Shown: piece by piece, positions 1-9,092 of the stretch
How the letters are laid out: each line of letters opens with the position of its first letter
Position numbering within the stretch: the first letter of the stretch is position 1
The notes under the pieces: generated by a model
What the model was told of the DNA's origin: nothing
The model's input: only the letters and a program-made list of their open reading frames with translations
The model's database searches: none
Assembly (NCBI GenBank): GCA_018826515.1
Contig: JAHKAM010000057.1
Location: 30,379 to 94,378, forward strand
Source: Alphaproteobacteria bacterium
GTDB taxonomy: Bacteria; Pseudomonadota; Alphaproteobacteria; Caulobacterales; Caulobacteraceae
Reading direction: 5' to 3'
Length of the DNA stretch: 64,000 nucleotides
Made by a program: the position numbers and the translations under genes

Positions 1-453
1 TTGCTGGCGGCCTATGGCGGTCCCGAGGGCTATGACCAGCATGTCGTCAGCGATCTCGTCTTCAACGAACCGGCGCGCCATCTGGCGCGACTCCACGCCG
101 CCGGCGGGCATCCGACCTGGCTGTACCAGTTCGACGTCGTGCCGGAGTCCAATCCCGAACCGAGCGGCGGGGCCACCCATGCGTCGGAGCGGCCCTATGT
201 GTTCGACAATCTGCACACGGTCGGGCGGCCGATGGGCGCGCGCGACGATCGGGCGGCGGCGGCCATGGCCGACTACTGGACGACCTTCGCGGCCAGGGGG
301 AATCCCAACGGACCGGGCCGTCCGGACTGGCCGGAATTCGGAGCCGGGCGGGACCGTCTGCTGGAGTTCACCAACGATGGACCCGTCGCGAAACCGGTTC
401 CCTTCACCGGGCGGCTGGACCTGATCGAGCGCTTCTACGAACGGATGAGGTAA
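1..453 (+). CDS. Type B carboxylesterase, C-terminal fragment
   Basis: This is the last 150 codons of an alpha/beta-hydrolase of the type B carboxylesterase family, cut by the window edge. The fragment has the C-terminal family pattern: a GATHASERPYVF segment around residue 58, whose histidine matches the catalytic His of the family, then a MADYWTTFAARGNPN segment and a W-P-E-F stretch typical of the last helix and strand. The serine nucleophile elbow and the acidic residue must lie upstream of the window. The first codon is TTG but is almost certainly internal. The gene reads toward the beta-glucosidase and is separated from it by a long palindromic intergenic repeat. Substrate cannot be predicted. 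Confidence 0.85.
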   Translation: MLAAYGGPEGYDQHVVSDLVFNEPARHLARLHAAGGHPTWLYQFDVVPESNPEPSGGATHASERPYVFDNLHTVGRPMGARDDRAAAAMADYWTTFAARGNPNGPGRPDWPEFGAGRDRLLEFTNDGPVAKPVPFTGRLDLIERFYERMR

Positions 454-463
454 CGGACCGGAT

Positions 464-609
464 TCTCCCCCCCTTCATGGGGAGGGACGATCGCGTAGCG
501 ATCCGGGTGGGGAATTGTAGTGGCAGCCCCGGTCGGCGGATGGTTCGCATTTCCCCACCCTGTCGCCGCTGCGCGACGACATCCCTCCCCACTTCGGGGG
601 AGGGAGAAG
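464..609. repeat. Palindromic intergenic repeat element, copy A
   Basis: The gap between two convergent genes is filled by a large imperfect inverted repeat. The left arm (479-514) runs from GGGGAGGGA to GGGTGGGGAA, and the right arm (551-590) runs from TTCCCCACCC to ATCCCTCCCC. Each arm has its own small hairpin, for example CGATCGCGTAGCGATC at 488-503, and short CCTCCCC/GGGGAGG hairpins cap both ends. Position and architecture resemble the element at 48265-48420. It may also end transcription of both flanking genes, but there is no T-tract. Confidence 0.7.
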
Positions 610-610
610 C

Positions 611-1978
611 CTAAAGCGTATCCAGCACCGCGCCGTGGGTCCTGATGACCTCGGCGTAGAGCAGGCCGGAATCCTTGATGGTCCGCTCCTGGGTGAGGAA
701 GTTCACGTGGGTGATGCCGAACCGCTTGGAATAGCCCAGCGACCATTCCAGATTGTCGAGCAGCGACCAGGCCATATAGCCGCGGATATCGACGCCCTTG
801 CCGATGGCGTCGTGCATCGCCTTGAGGTGGTTCTTCAGATACTCGACCCGCATCGGATCATGGATCCGCCCGTCGATGGCGTGGGGCGGATCGTACCAGG
901 CCGAGCCGTTCTCGGTGACCATCAGCGGCAGGCCATTGGTCTGCTCATGCAGCCAGACCAGGGTGTCGGTCAGGGCGGGGGGATAGACCTCCCAGCCGGT
1001 CTCGGTGTGGGCGTGCTGGACCTGTTTGACCGGGCGTGAGCGGGTCGGCCAGGCGTCGGGCGCGTTCTCCGGCACCGAGCGGGTGTACCAGTTCAGCCCC
1101 ATCCAGTCGGTCGGCTGGGCGATCAGGTCGAAGTCCTCCTGCGGGAACTCCTTATAGGCCTCGCCATAGACGTCCTTGAGCTCCTCCGGATAGCCGCGGC
1201 CCATCAGGGGATCGAGGAACCAGCGGTTCATCTGGGCCTCGGCGCGTTTGCGCGCGGCCTCGTCTTCCGGCTTGTCGGAGGCGCTGTATTTCGGCTCGAT
1301 GTTCAGGACGATGCCGATCTGGCCCTCGCCCACTTCGCGGAACCGCTTCACCGCCGCGCCGTGGGCGCGCAGGACGTTGTGACCGGCGATCATGGCCTCG
1401 AAGGCCGACTTGTGGCCGGGCGCGAGGGCGCCGTGCAGATAGCCGCCGTCGACGATGACCCAGGGCTCGTTGATCGTGCCCCAGGTCTTCACCCGGCCCT
1501 TGAACTTCTCGAACAGGACCTGGCCGTAGTCGGCGAACCAGTCGGCGATGTCGGGGTTCAGCCAGCCGCCGCGATCGTCCAGCGCCGCCGGCAGGTCCCA
1601 GTGATAGAGGGTGCAGAGCGGCTCGATGCCCTTCTCGAGCAGGCCGTCGATCAGACGGTCGTAGAAGGCCAGACCCTTGTCGTTGATGCGGCCCCGGCCC
1701 TCCGGCATCACCCGGCTCCAGCTGACCGAGAATCGGTAGGCCTGCAGGTTCAACCGCTCCATGATCGCGATGTCCTCGCGCCAGCGGTTGTAATGGTCGC
1801 AGGCCACGTCGCCGGTATCGCCGTTCAGCATCATGCCGGGGGTGTGGCTGAACCGGTCCCAGATCGAGGCTCCGGCGCCATCCGCCATGGATGACCCTTC
1901 AATCTGATAGGCGGCGGTCGCGGCGCCCCACAGAAAACCTTCGGGAAACCGATAGTTGCCTGTGTTTTTTGAAGTCAT
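611..1978 (-). CDS. GH1 beta-glucosidase
   Basis: A 455-residue retaining beta-glucosidase of glycoside hydrolase family 1, full length for the family. The N-terminal FPEGFLWGAATAAYQIEG signature is at residues 11-28. The acid/base glutamate is E171 in TINEPW and the nucleophile is E356 in VTENGS. WSLLDNLEW near residue 404 is the sugar-binding segment. There is no signal peptide, so it probably acts in the cytoplasm on imported oligosaccharides. The ATG at 1978 is preferred over an upstream start at 2059 because the extra 27 residues look unrelated to the family. It is divergent from the LacI-family gene, and a palindromic operator lies between them, so shared control is likely. Exact linkage preference is not visible; context suggests sophoro-oligosaccharides. 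Confidence 0.93.
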   Translation of the reverse strand: MTSKNTGNYRFPEGFLWGAATAAYQIEGSSMADGAGASIWDRFSHTPGMMLNGDTGDVACDHYNRWREDIAIMERLNLQAYRFSVSWSRVMPEGRGRINDKGLAFYDRLIDGLLEKGIEPLCTLYHWDLPAALDDRGGWLNPDIADWFADYGQVLFEKFKGRVKTWGTINEPWVIVDGGYLHGALAPGHKSAFEAMIAGHNVLRAHGAAVKRFREVGEGQIGIVLNIEPKYSASDKPEDEAARKRAEAQMNRWFLDPLMGRGYPEELKDVYGEAYKEFPQEDFDLIAQPTDWMGLNWYTRSVPENAPDAWPTRSRPVKQVQHAHTETGWEVYPPALTDTLVWLHEQTNGLPLMVTENGSAWYDPPHAIDGRIHDPMRVEYLKNHLKAMHDAIGKGVDIRGYMAWSLLDNLEWSLGYSKRFGITHVNFLTQERTIKDSGLLYAEVIRTHGAVLDTL

Positions 1979-2112
1979 TTTGGACGGCCTCGACGAGCGT
2001 GAACGCAAACTGGAAGGACAGGTTGGGGGCGGTCGGTACGCGTGTGGAGCCGTCAGCACAACCTCGGTGTGGCCAAACTAGGGCACTTGCGGGGAGCAAT
2101 ACTAGTGTGTCA

Positions 2113-2126
2113 TGTAATCGGTTACA
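2113..2126. promoter_or_regulatory. Putative LacI-family operator
   Basis: The 14-base sequence TGTAATCGGTTACA has perfect 5-base arms (TGTAA/TTACA) around TCGG, the symmetry typical of LacI/GalR-family operators. It sits 58 bases before the LacI-family start and about 135 bases from the divergent beta-glucosidase start. It could therefore control both directions and autoregulate the regulator-receptor pair. A weaker match, TGTAACCGGTTCC, lies inside the receptor gene near 3655. Confidence 0.6.
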
Positions 2127-2183
2127 AAGTTTTTTCGGACGGACCCGCGCCAAGCGGGCCGGCACTGGAAACGCTCAGGGAGG

Positions 2184-3308
2184 ATGGACTTTGGCGCTGA
2201 CGGCGACCCGACATATTCAAGCGCAGGCGGCGGCGTGAAGGCCGCCACGATTCGCGATGTCGCCGAGCGGGCCAGCGTGTCCGTGGCCTCGGTGTCGCGC
2301 GTGCTGAACGGCGCCGGTCCGGTCACCGAAGCGACCCGCAGTCGCGTCCTCGAGGCCGCCGAGGCGCTGCAATATGTGCCGCATTCGGGCGCCCGCAGCC
2401 TGTCCACCAGCAAGACCCAGACGATCGGCGTGATCCTGCCCGATCTGTACGGCGAATTCTTTTCCGAACTGATCCGCGGCATGGACCTGGCGGCGCGTTC
2501 GCTCGGCTTCCACCTGATCGTTTCCAGCTCGCATGACGACGCCGAGGAAGCCTCGGCCGCGATCCGTTCGATGCGCGGGCGGGTGGACGGGCTGATCGTC
2601 CTGTCGCCCCACCTCGACGCCGCCAATCTCGCGGCGGGCCTGGCGGGCCGGACCCCGATCCTGCTGATGAACGGCGGCGCCGGCGCGGGCCGTCCGTCGA
2701 TCATCGTCGATAACCACGGCGGCGCCGTCCAGGCGGTCGAACACCTCGTCGCCACGGGTCGCCGCCGCATCGCCCACATCTCCGGCCCCACGGGCAACCT
2801 CGAGGCCGAGACCCGGCTGGCGGGCTATCTGGAAGCCATGGCCCGGGCCGGCCTGCCGACCACGGTGGTCGAGGGCGCCTTCACCCAGACGTCCGGTCAC
2901 GAAGCCGGGCTCGAACTGGCGCGCCGTCCGACTCCGCCCGATGCGGTGTTCGCCGGCAATGACATCATGGCCGTCGGCGCCATGCTGGCCCTGCAGGATG
3001 CAGGGCTGGCCGTGCCCGAGGACGTCGCCATCATCGGTTTCGACGACGTTCCGATCGCCAGCCTGGTCCGGCCCGCCCTGACCACCCTGAGAATCCACAT
3101 CGCGGAAACCGGCCGGAGCGCGCTCGAGCGCCTCGTCCGCCTCATCAACGCAGCGGGCGCAGCCGTCGCCGACACCGCCTGCGAGGTCGTCCGGCCCGAA
3201 CTGGTCGTGCGCCCGTCAAGCAACCCGGCGACATCCATCCAGCCCAACGTCGCGGGACGCCTTCGCGTCGCCGCCGAAACGCCATCTCTTAAGGGGGAGA
3301 ATTCCTGA
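2184..3308 (+). CDS. LacI-family transcriptional regulator
   Basis: A 374-residue LacI/GalR-family repressor. The N-terminal helix-turn-helix reads ATIRDVAERASVSVASVSR at about residues 21-39, with the hinge helix ending at RSLSTSKTQTIGV. A periplasmic-binding-protein-like effector domain follows to about residue 345, including AVFAGNDIMAVGAM and IIGFDDVPIA. Two starts are possible: ATG 2184, directly abutting an AGGGAGG, and GTG 2235 (VKAATIRDVAERA), which gives the usual family N-terminus. I list the longer form. The stop overlaps the receptor start by one base (TGATG), so the two are probably co-transcribed and translationally coupled. The likely effector is a product of the imported glucan. 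Confidence 0.92.
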   Translation: MDFGADGDPTYSSAGGGVKAATIRDVAERASVSVASVSRVLNGAGPVTEATRSRVLEAAEALQYVPHSGARSLSTSKTQTIGVILPDLYGEFFSELIRGMDLAARSLGFHLIVSSSHDDAEEASAAIRSMRGRVDGLIVLSPHLDAANLAAGLAGRTPILLMNGGAGAGRPSIIVDNHGGAVQAVEHLVATGRRRIAHISGPTGNLEAETRLAGYLEAMARAGLPTTVVEGAFTQTSGHEAGLELARRPTPPDAVFAGNDIMAVGAMLALQDAGLAVPEDVAIIGFDDVPIASLVRPALTTLRIHIAETGRSALERLVRLINAAGAAVADTACEVVRPELVVRPSSNPATSIQPNVAGRLRVAAETPSLKGENS

Positions 3309-6280
3309 TGACCCGCAAATCCATCCAGTATCTGGGGGCTGCGTCCGCCCTCGCCATGGCGATGTCGCTGGCCTGCGCCGGCGGGGCCTCGGCCCAGAGC
3401 GCCACTTCGACCCTTCGGGGGACGATCTACGAAGGCCAGGCCGTCGAGACCGGGGGGACGGTCACGGCCACCGAGGTCGCCACGGGCTATGTCAGCCGGG
3501 CCCGCATCGGGGCGGACGGCGGCTACGTCCTGTCCGGCCTGCGTCCCGGCACCTACCGGATCCTGGCGACCAGCGGCGACGGCCAGACCGTCGAAGATCT
3601 GATCACCGTCGCCCTCGGCCAGGTCGCCACGCTGGATCTTGATGTGACCCCGGTTGTAACCGGTTCCACCGACGCCGCCGCCCTGGGCGACGTGGTCATC
3701 ACCGGCCGCCGCATCTTCGAGGTCCGCACCTCGGAGGTCGCGACCAACGTCAGCCAGGTCCAGATCAACAACCTGCCGCAGATCAGCCGCAACTTCCTCA
3801 ACTTCGCCGCCCTCGCGCCGGGCGTGCGGGTGACCGAGGGCGAGACCGAACGCACCATCTCGGCCGGCGGCCAGGGCGCGGCGGCGATCAACGTCTTCAT
3901 CGACGGCCAGAACCAGAAATCGACCATCATCGACGGCGGCGTCGGCGGCCAGGACGACAGCCGCGGCAACCCCTTCCCGCAGGTCGCCATCCAGGAGTTC
4001 CGGGTCATCTCCCAGAACTTCAAGGCCGAGTACGAACAGGCCTCGTCCTCGATCATCACCTCGGTGACCCGCTCGGGCACCAACGAGCTGACCGGCGACG
4101 CCTTCATCACCTACCAGGACGCCGACTGGACCTCGGAGGATTACCGCGACAGGCCCGTGGGGGTTGAGCGGCTGCAGTACGGCGGATCGATCGGCGGACC
4201 GATCATCGAGGACCGGCTGCATTTCTTCGCCGCCTACGAGCGCAAGGATGAGGTCCGGCGCAATACCGTCGACCCGGTCAGCGGCATCTATGCGCCCCTG
4301 TTCGGCGCTGATGCCGGAACCTTCGACGCGCCGTTCGAGGAGGACCTGTTCTTCGGCAAGCTGTCCTGGTCGATCGACGACCGTCAGCGCCTCGACCTGA
4401 GCGCGACCTACCGCACCGAGTTCGACATTCGCGATTTCGGGGGCATCGATTCGTATGACCGCGCCAGAGAGATCAATACGGATGTGACCTCGGTCGTGCT
4501 GCGGCACCAGTACCAGGGGGACGGCTTCCTGAACGAGGCCCAGATCGACTTCTATGAATACACCTACAACCCGACGTCGCTGAACTTCTCGGACTACGGC
4601 CGCTCATATGTGCGCTTCGGCGACAACAGCACCGACCCGGGCTTCCAGTACAGCGTATTCAACCGCCCGCAGACGATCTTCAATACCGGCGGCCGGAGCG
4701 ACGACCAGAACATCCGCCAGCGGAGCGTCACCTTCCGCAACGATCTGACCTTCAATGACATCGAGTGGAACGGGCAGCACACCATCAAGATGGGCGTCAA
4801 ATTCTCCGCCCAGAACATGTTTGTGAACAAGCAGTTCGGCCGGAACCCGCAGTTCATCTTCGACGTGGAAGCCCGTCCGGAAATCAACGGCAGCATCGAC
4901 ATTCCGGTCCGGGTCTTGTTGGGCTCGCCCGTCGCGCCTGCCGACGTCGACAACAACGTCTTCGGTCTCTACATCCAGGATGACTGGCAGATCACCAGCC
5001 AACTGGAACTCAACCTCGGCCTGCGCTGGGACTATGAGGATAACGCGGTCAACAACGACTATGTGACGCCCCAGTCCATTCGCGACACCCTGAACGCCAT
5101 TCAGGCTCTGCCGGGCTATGACTTCCCGTCCTACTTCAACCCGGCGGACTACATCACCGAAGGCCGTGACGCCTTCACCGGCGCCTTCCAGCCGCGCATC
5201 GGCTTCTCGTTCGATGTTTTCGACGATGAACAGACGGTGATCTTCGGCGGCGCGGGCCGCTACTACGACCGGGTCGGCTTCAACTTCGCCTTCGATGAGC
5301 GCTTCAAGCCGTTCCAGTTCAACAAGGAGATTTTCTTCTCCGTGGCCGGCGGCATGCGCGGCGGGGTCAACACCGTCGCCTGGAATCCGACCTACCTGAC
5401 TCCGGCCGGGCTCGATCCGCTGTTGGCGGCGGCCCCGGGGCAGGGCGAAATCTTCCTGATCAACAACGACATGGAGCCGCCGCGGACTGACCAGTTCAAC
5501 TTCGGCGTCCGCCAGAAGTTCGGCGACTTCCAGACGGCGCTGACCTTCGCCTACGGCAAGACCGAAAATCTGTTCGCCTGGTATATCGCCAACGCCGGGT
5601 CCGAAACGGGCGACCGCTTCTCGGGTCCGACCCCGGGTTCGGTCGGCCATCCCGAGTTCCGCAACCTGATCTTCTTCGGCAACAACGACGCCGAGCAGAC
5701 CTTCAAGGCCATGTATCTGACGGTCGACCGGCCGTTCGACACCCAGAGCGGCTGGGGGATGTCCTTTACCTACACCCTGTCGGAATCCGAGCGGAACGGC
5801 AGCCGTGACAGCGGCCTCACCGGCTTCGATTTCGACTACAACCGGCCGGGGCTGTCGCCGACCTTCCCGACCAACCAGGACGAGCGGCACCGGATCGTGG
5901 CGACGGGCATTGTCGCCCTGCCGTTTGACTTCCGTCTGTCGGGCATCCTGACGCTCGGGTCGGGCCTGCCCTTCACCCAGTTCGTCTGCCCCAACGCCAC
6001 CAATCCGGACATCTGCTGGAACGGCGGCCGGCCGGACAAGCAGGACTTCCTCTTCTTCCCGAACTCCTTCGCCTTCCGTCAGGTCGACCTGCGCCTCACC
6101 AAGGAGTTCGAAATTTACAACGGCCAGTCGGTCGAGCTGATCCTCGATGCGATCAACGTGTTCAACTTCGAGAACTACTCGAACTTTGAGCAGTGTTTCT
6201 GCTCGTCGGAATACCGCGATCCGCGGGGGCAGTTCCTGCCGACCCGCAGCCTCCAGCTGGGCCTCCGGTACCGCTGGTAG
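3308..6280 (+). CDS. TonB-dependent receptor, Oar/carboxypeptidase-regulatory type
   Basis: A 990-residue outer-membrane receptor. It has a signal peptide (residues 1-29, cleavage likely after ASA) and a carboxypeptidase-regulatory-like beta-sandwich (about 33-113; TLRGTIYEGQ, LRPGTYRI). A TonB-box-like GDVVITGRR follows at about 129, then a plug domain ending near EYEQASSSIITSVTRSG, and a 22-strand barrel region ending in the aromatic terminus LRYRW. An AAGGGGGAGA ribosome-binding site lies within the end of the LacI-family gene. Such receptors import substrates too large for porins. Beside a GH144-type enzyme and a sugar ABC importer, a glucan oligosaccharide is the likely ligand (inference). 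A strong terminator follows. Confidence 0.92.
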   Translation: MTRKSIQYLGAASALAMAMSLACAGGASAQSATSTLRGTIYEGQAVETGGTVTATEVATGYVSRARIGADGGYVLSGLRPGTYRILATSGDGQTVEDLITVALGQVATLDLDVTPVVTGSTDAAALGDVVITGRRIFEVRTSEVATNVSQVQINNLPQISRNFLNFAALAPGVRVTEGETERTISAGGQGAAAINVFIDGQNQKSTIIDGGVGGQDDSRGNPFPQVAIQEFRVISQNFKAEYEQASSSIITSVTRSGTNELTGDAFITYQDADWTSEDYRDRPVGVERLQYGGSIGGPIIEDRLHFFAAYERKDEVRRNTVDPVSGIYAPLFGADAGTFDAPFEEDLFFGKLSWSIDDRQRLDLSATYRTEFDIRDFGGIDSYDRAREINTDVTSVVLRHQYQGDGFLNEAQIDFYEYTYNPTSLNFSDYGRSYVRFGDNSTDPGFQYSVFNRPQTIFNTGGRSDDQNIRQRSVTFRNDLTFNDIEWNGQHTIKMGVKFSAQNMFVNKQFGRNPQFIFDVEARPEINGSIDIPVRVLLGSPVAPADVDNNVFGLYIQDDWQITSQLELNLGLRWDYEDNAVNNDYVTPQSIRDTLNAIQALPGYDFPSYFNPADYITEGRDAFTGAFQPRIGFSFDVFDDEQTVIFGGAGRYYDRVGFNFAFDERFKPFQFNKEIFFSVAGGMRGGVNTVAWNPTYLTPAGLDPLLAAAPGQGEIFLINNDMEPPRTDQFNFGVRQKFGDFQTALTFAYGKTENLFAWYIANAGSETGDRFSGPTPGSVGHPEFRNLIFFGNNDAEQTFKAMYLTVDRPFDTQSGWGMSFTYTLSESERNGSRDSGLTGFDFDYNRPGLSPTFPTNQDERHRIVATGIVALPFDFRLSGILTLGSGLPFTQFVCPNATNPDICWNGGRPDKQDFLFFPNSFAFRQVDLRLTKEFEIYNGQSVELILDAINVFNFENYSNFEQCFCSSEYRDPRGQFLPTRSLQLGLRYRW

Positions 6281-6298
6281 ACCTTCCCCGCGCCTGAC

Positions 6299-6340
6299 GG
6301 CCGCCTCCCGGGTCCTGACCGGGGGGCGGCCGACTTTTTT
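6299..6340 (+). terminator. Rho-independent terminator after the receptor gene
   Basis: A 13-pair GC-rich stem (6299-6311 with 6319-6331, one G-T pair) with a 7-base loop is followed by CGAC and six T. It lies only about 20 bases before the next gene, leaving little room for a new promoter. It may act as a partial terminator that lowers expression of the enzyme and ABC genes relative to the receptor. Confidence 0.8.
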
Positions 6341-6375
6341 GACTGTGTTGCGTTTAGAGTATGAGGATGGAGCCC

Positions 6376-7821
6376 ATGGATCGTCGCCGGTTTCTGATGG
6401 GTTCAACGGTTGCGGGCGCGGCGGCGCTCGGCCTTGCGGCCTGCGGCTCGCTGGCAGGACCCGGCGGCATGCGGCCGGTCGCGCCGCGGATCGACCCCGA
6501 GATCGACGAACTGCAGGAACGCACCTTCCGCTGGTTCACCCATGTCACCAACCGGGCCAACGGCCTGACGCCCGATCGCTGGCCGACCGAGTCCTTCTCG
6601 TCGGTGGCCGCCGTCGGCTTCGCCCTGACGTGCTGGCCGATCGGCGTGGAGCGGGGCTGGATGAGCCGGGCCGAGGCGCGCCAACGCACCCTGACCACCA
6701 TCCGCTTCTTCCATGACGCGCCGCAGGGGCCACAGGCCGCGGGCGTGACGGGATACAAGGGCTTCTTCTACCACTTCCTCGACATGAACACCGGCCATCG
6801 CTTCGGCCGGACGGAGCTGTCGACGGTCGACACCGCCCTGCTGGTCGGCGGCATGCTGTTCGCGGCGCGCTGGTTTGACGGCGACCACCCCGAAGAGTCA
6901 GAGATCCGGCGTCTGGCCCAGGCGGTCTATGACCGGATCGAATGGGACTGGGTCATGGTCCGGCCCAACCGCATCTCGATGGGCTGGCACCCGGAGACCG
7001 GCTTCATCGAGGCCGACTGGCACGTCTACAACGAGGGCATGCTGGTCCTGCTGCTGGCCATCGGCAGCGCGACCCATCCGGTTCCGGCCTCGGTCTGGGA
7101 CGAATGGTGCGGCGTCTACGATCGCAGCTGGACCGATCGCTGGGGCCCCGCACACCTGCATTTCGGCCCGATGTTCGGCCATCAGTACAGCCATATGTTC
7201 GTCGATTTCCGCGGCGTCCAGGACGCGTGGATGCGGGCGAAATCGGCCGAGATCGGGCCGTTCGACTATTTCCGGAACAGCGTCCGCGCGGTCCAGGCCC
7301 AGCAGCAATACGCCATCGACAATCCTCTCGGCTGGGTCGGCTATTCGGCCGAGGTCTGGGGCCTGACGGCCTGCGACGGGCCGGGCGATTTCAAACAGAC
7401 CATCGAAGGCCGGGAGCGCGAGTTCTTCAGCTATTCCGCGCGTGGACCGGGCGAGCGTGACGACGGCACCCTCGCCCCCACGGCGGCGGCCGCCAGCCTG
7501 CCCTTCGGACCTGAAGCCGTGACCACCTGCGTCAAGGCGATAAAGGCGCGTTACGGAGCGGCCCTCTATACCGAGTTCGGCTTCCTCGACTCCTTCAACC
7601 CGACCCTGACCGAGACCGGCCAGACCCTGCTGCATGGCCGGATCGTGCCGGGCGTGGGCTGGGTCGATGGCGACTATCTGGGCATTGACCAGGGGCCGAT
7701 CGTGATCATGACCGAGAACGCCCGTTCCGACGCGGTCTGGCGGCGGATGCGCGGGGAGCCCAACATCACCCGTGGCCTCAAGCGCGCCGGCTTCACCGGC
7801 GGCTGGCTGGACAACGCATGA
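6376..7821 (+). CDS. GH144-type endo-beta-1,2-glucanase, Tat lipoprotein
   Basis: A 481-residue protein of the glycoamylase-like family (PF10091), whose characterised bacterial members of family GH144 are endo-beta-1,2-glucanases. Family features visible are LQERTFRWF near the start, WPTESFSSVAAVGFAL, TGYKGFFYHFLDM, ELSTVDTALLVGG, MGWHPETGF and YNEGMLV, spread along an (alpha/alpha)6 barrel. The N-terminus has a twin-arginine RRRF (3-6), a hydrophobic stretch and a lipobox ending at C23, so it is probably a Tat-exported periplasmic lipoprotein. The start at 6376 is chosen because GGAG precedes it by a few bases; ATG 6361 and 6367 are alternatives. Its stop overlaps the next start (ATGA). It likely cuts glucan to oligosaccharides for the ABC importer. 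Confidence 0.85.
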   Translation: MDRRRFLMGSTVAGAAALGLAACGSLAGPGGMRPVAPRIDPEIDELQERTFRWFTHVTNRANGLTPDRWPTESFSSVAAVGFALTCWPIGVERGWMSRAEARQRTLTTIRFFHDAPQGPQAAGVTGYKGFFYHFLDMNTGHRFGRTELSTVDTALLVGGMLFAARWFDGDHPEESEIRRLAQAVYDRIEWDWVMVRPNRISMGWHPETGFIEADWHVYNEGMLVLLLAIGSATHPVPASVWDEWCGVYDRSWTDRWGPAHLHFGPMFGHQYSHMFVDFRGVQDAWMRAKSAEIGPFDYFRNSVRAVQAQQQYAIDNPLGWVGYSAEVWGLTACDGPGDFKQTIEGREREFFSYSARGPGERDDGTLAPTAAAASLPFGPEAVTTCVKAIKARYGAALYTEFGFLDSFNPTLTETGQTLLHGRIVPGVGWVDGDYLGIDQGPIVIMTENARSDAVWRRMRGEPNITRGLKRAGFTGGWLDNA

Positions 7822-9092
7822 CGGCTCTGCGGCCGGATCGACGGGCGACCCTCGGCCTCCTGGCCGGTGCTGCGGCGTCCGGTCTGGCTGCATGCGGACG
7901 GCGGGACGACGGGATCACCCGCCTGTCGTTCTGGGCCATGGGCAATGAGGCGACCAATGTCCCGCAGATTCTGCCCGAGTTCGAACGGCTGAATCCCGGC
8001 ATCAAGGTCGTGGTCCAGGCCCTGCCATGGACCGCCGCCCACCAGAAGCTGCTGACCGCCTATGCCGGCGACTCGCTGCCGGACCTCAGCCAGGTCGGCA
8101 ACACCTGGGTCTCGGAGATGGCCGCCATCGGCGCCATCAGCCCGACGCCGGCCTTCGCCGCCGACCTTCTGACGGACCAGTTCCCGGCCGTGCTGGAAAC
8201 CAACCGCATCAACGGCCGCGTCGTCGGCACGCCCTGGTATGTGGATACGCGGCTGATCTTCTATCGCAGCGATCTGCTGTCCCAGGCCGGTTATGACGCT
8301 GTGCCCCCGACCTGGGACGGCTGGAAAGCCGCCATGCATGCGGTCAAGCGCGTGGCCGGGCCGGACGCCTATGCCGTCCTGCTGCCGGTCAATGAGTTCG
8401 AACAGCTGCTGACCTTCGGTCTGCAGGGCGACCAGCCCCTGCTGCGCGAGCGGGACACGCGCGGGAATTTCTCCAGCGACTCCTTCATCGCCGCGCTGGA
8501 ATTCTACAAGAGCCTGTTCGACGAGGGCCTCGCGCCCGTCGCCTCTTCGACGCAGATCTCCAATGTCTGGACCGAGTTCGAGCGCGGCTGGTTCAGCTTC
8601 TATTTCTCCGGTCCGTGGACCATCGGCGATTTCAGGAACCGGCTGAAGCCGACCACGCAATGGATGACCTCGGGCGTGCCCGGGCCGACCGGGCCTGGGG
8701 CCTCGGCGCCGGGCGGGTCTTCGCTGGTGGTCTATCGCCATTCTCCCAATCAGGACGCGGCCTGGAAGCTGGTGCGCTATCTCTCCGATCCGGCGGTGCA
8801 GGCGCGGTTCAACGGGATCACGGGCAATCTGCCGGCGCGGGAGAGCGCGTGGGCGACGCCGGCCGTGGCCAATGACCCCTATATCGCCGCCTTCAAGGGG
8901 CAACTGTCCCGGGCGAAGGCGGTGCCCAAGGTGCCGGAGTGGGAGCGGATCGTCAGCGAGATGCAGATCGTCGCCGAACGGATGGTGCGCGGCGAATTCA
9001 CGCCCCGGGCCGCTGCCGCCGAGATCGACCGCCGCGCCGACCGGCTGCTGGAGAAGCGCCGCTGGATGATCGAGCAGGGGAGGGCGGTATGA
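7818..9092 (+). CDS. ABC transporter sugar-binding lipoprotein
   Basis: A 424-residue family 1 extracellular solute-binding protein (MalE/UgpB type). The N-terminus has RR at 8-9 and a lipobox ending at C26, so it is a periplasmic lipoprotein. The mature part starts with ITRLSFWAMGNEATN and contains LPDLSQVGNTWVSEMA, YYVDTRLIFY-like and KLVRYLSDPAVQARF segments typical of carbohydrate-binding members. It overlaps the glucanase before it and the permease after it by four bases (ATGA), giving a tightly coupled operon. The ligand is most likely an oligosaccharide released by the glucanase. In Gram-positive beta-1,2-glucan loci a comparable binding protein takes sophoro-oligosaccharides; that role is inferred here. 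Confidence 0.9.
   Translation: MTALRPDRRATLGLLAGAAASGLAACGRRDDGITRLSFWAMGNEATNVPQILPEFERLNPGIKVVVQALPWTAAHQKLLTAYAGDSLPDLSQVGNTWVSEMAAIGAISPTPAFAADLLTDQFPAVLETNRINGRVVGTPWYVDTRLIFYRSDLLSQAGYDAVPPTWDGWKAAMHAVKRVAGPDAYAVLLPVNEFEQLLTFGLQGDQPLLRERDTRGNFSSDSFIAALEFYKSLFDEGLAPVASSTQISNVWTEFERGWFSFYFSGPWTIGDFRNRLKPTTQWMTSGVPGPTGPGASAPGGSSLVVYRHSPNQDAAWKLVRYLSDPAVQARFNGITGNLPARESAWATPAVANDPYIAAFKGQLSRAKAVPKVPEWERIVSEMQIVAERMVRGEFTPRAAAAEIDRRADRLLEKRRWMIEQGRAV

Noticed and set aside
3655..3667. TGTAACCGGTTCC, similar to the LacI operator, inside the receptor gene.
   Set aside because: Only one half is palindromic and the codons are needed for the protein (VVTGST). It may be chance; kept as a note under the operator.
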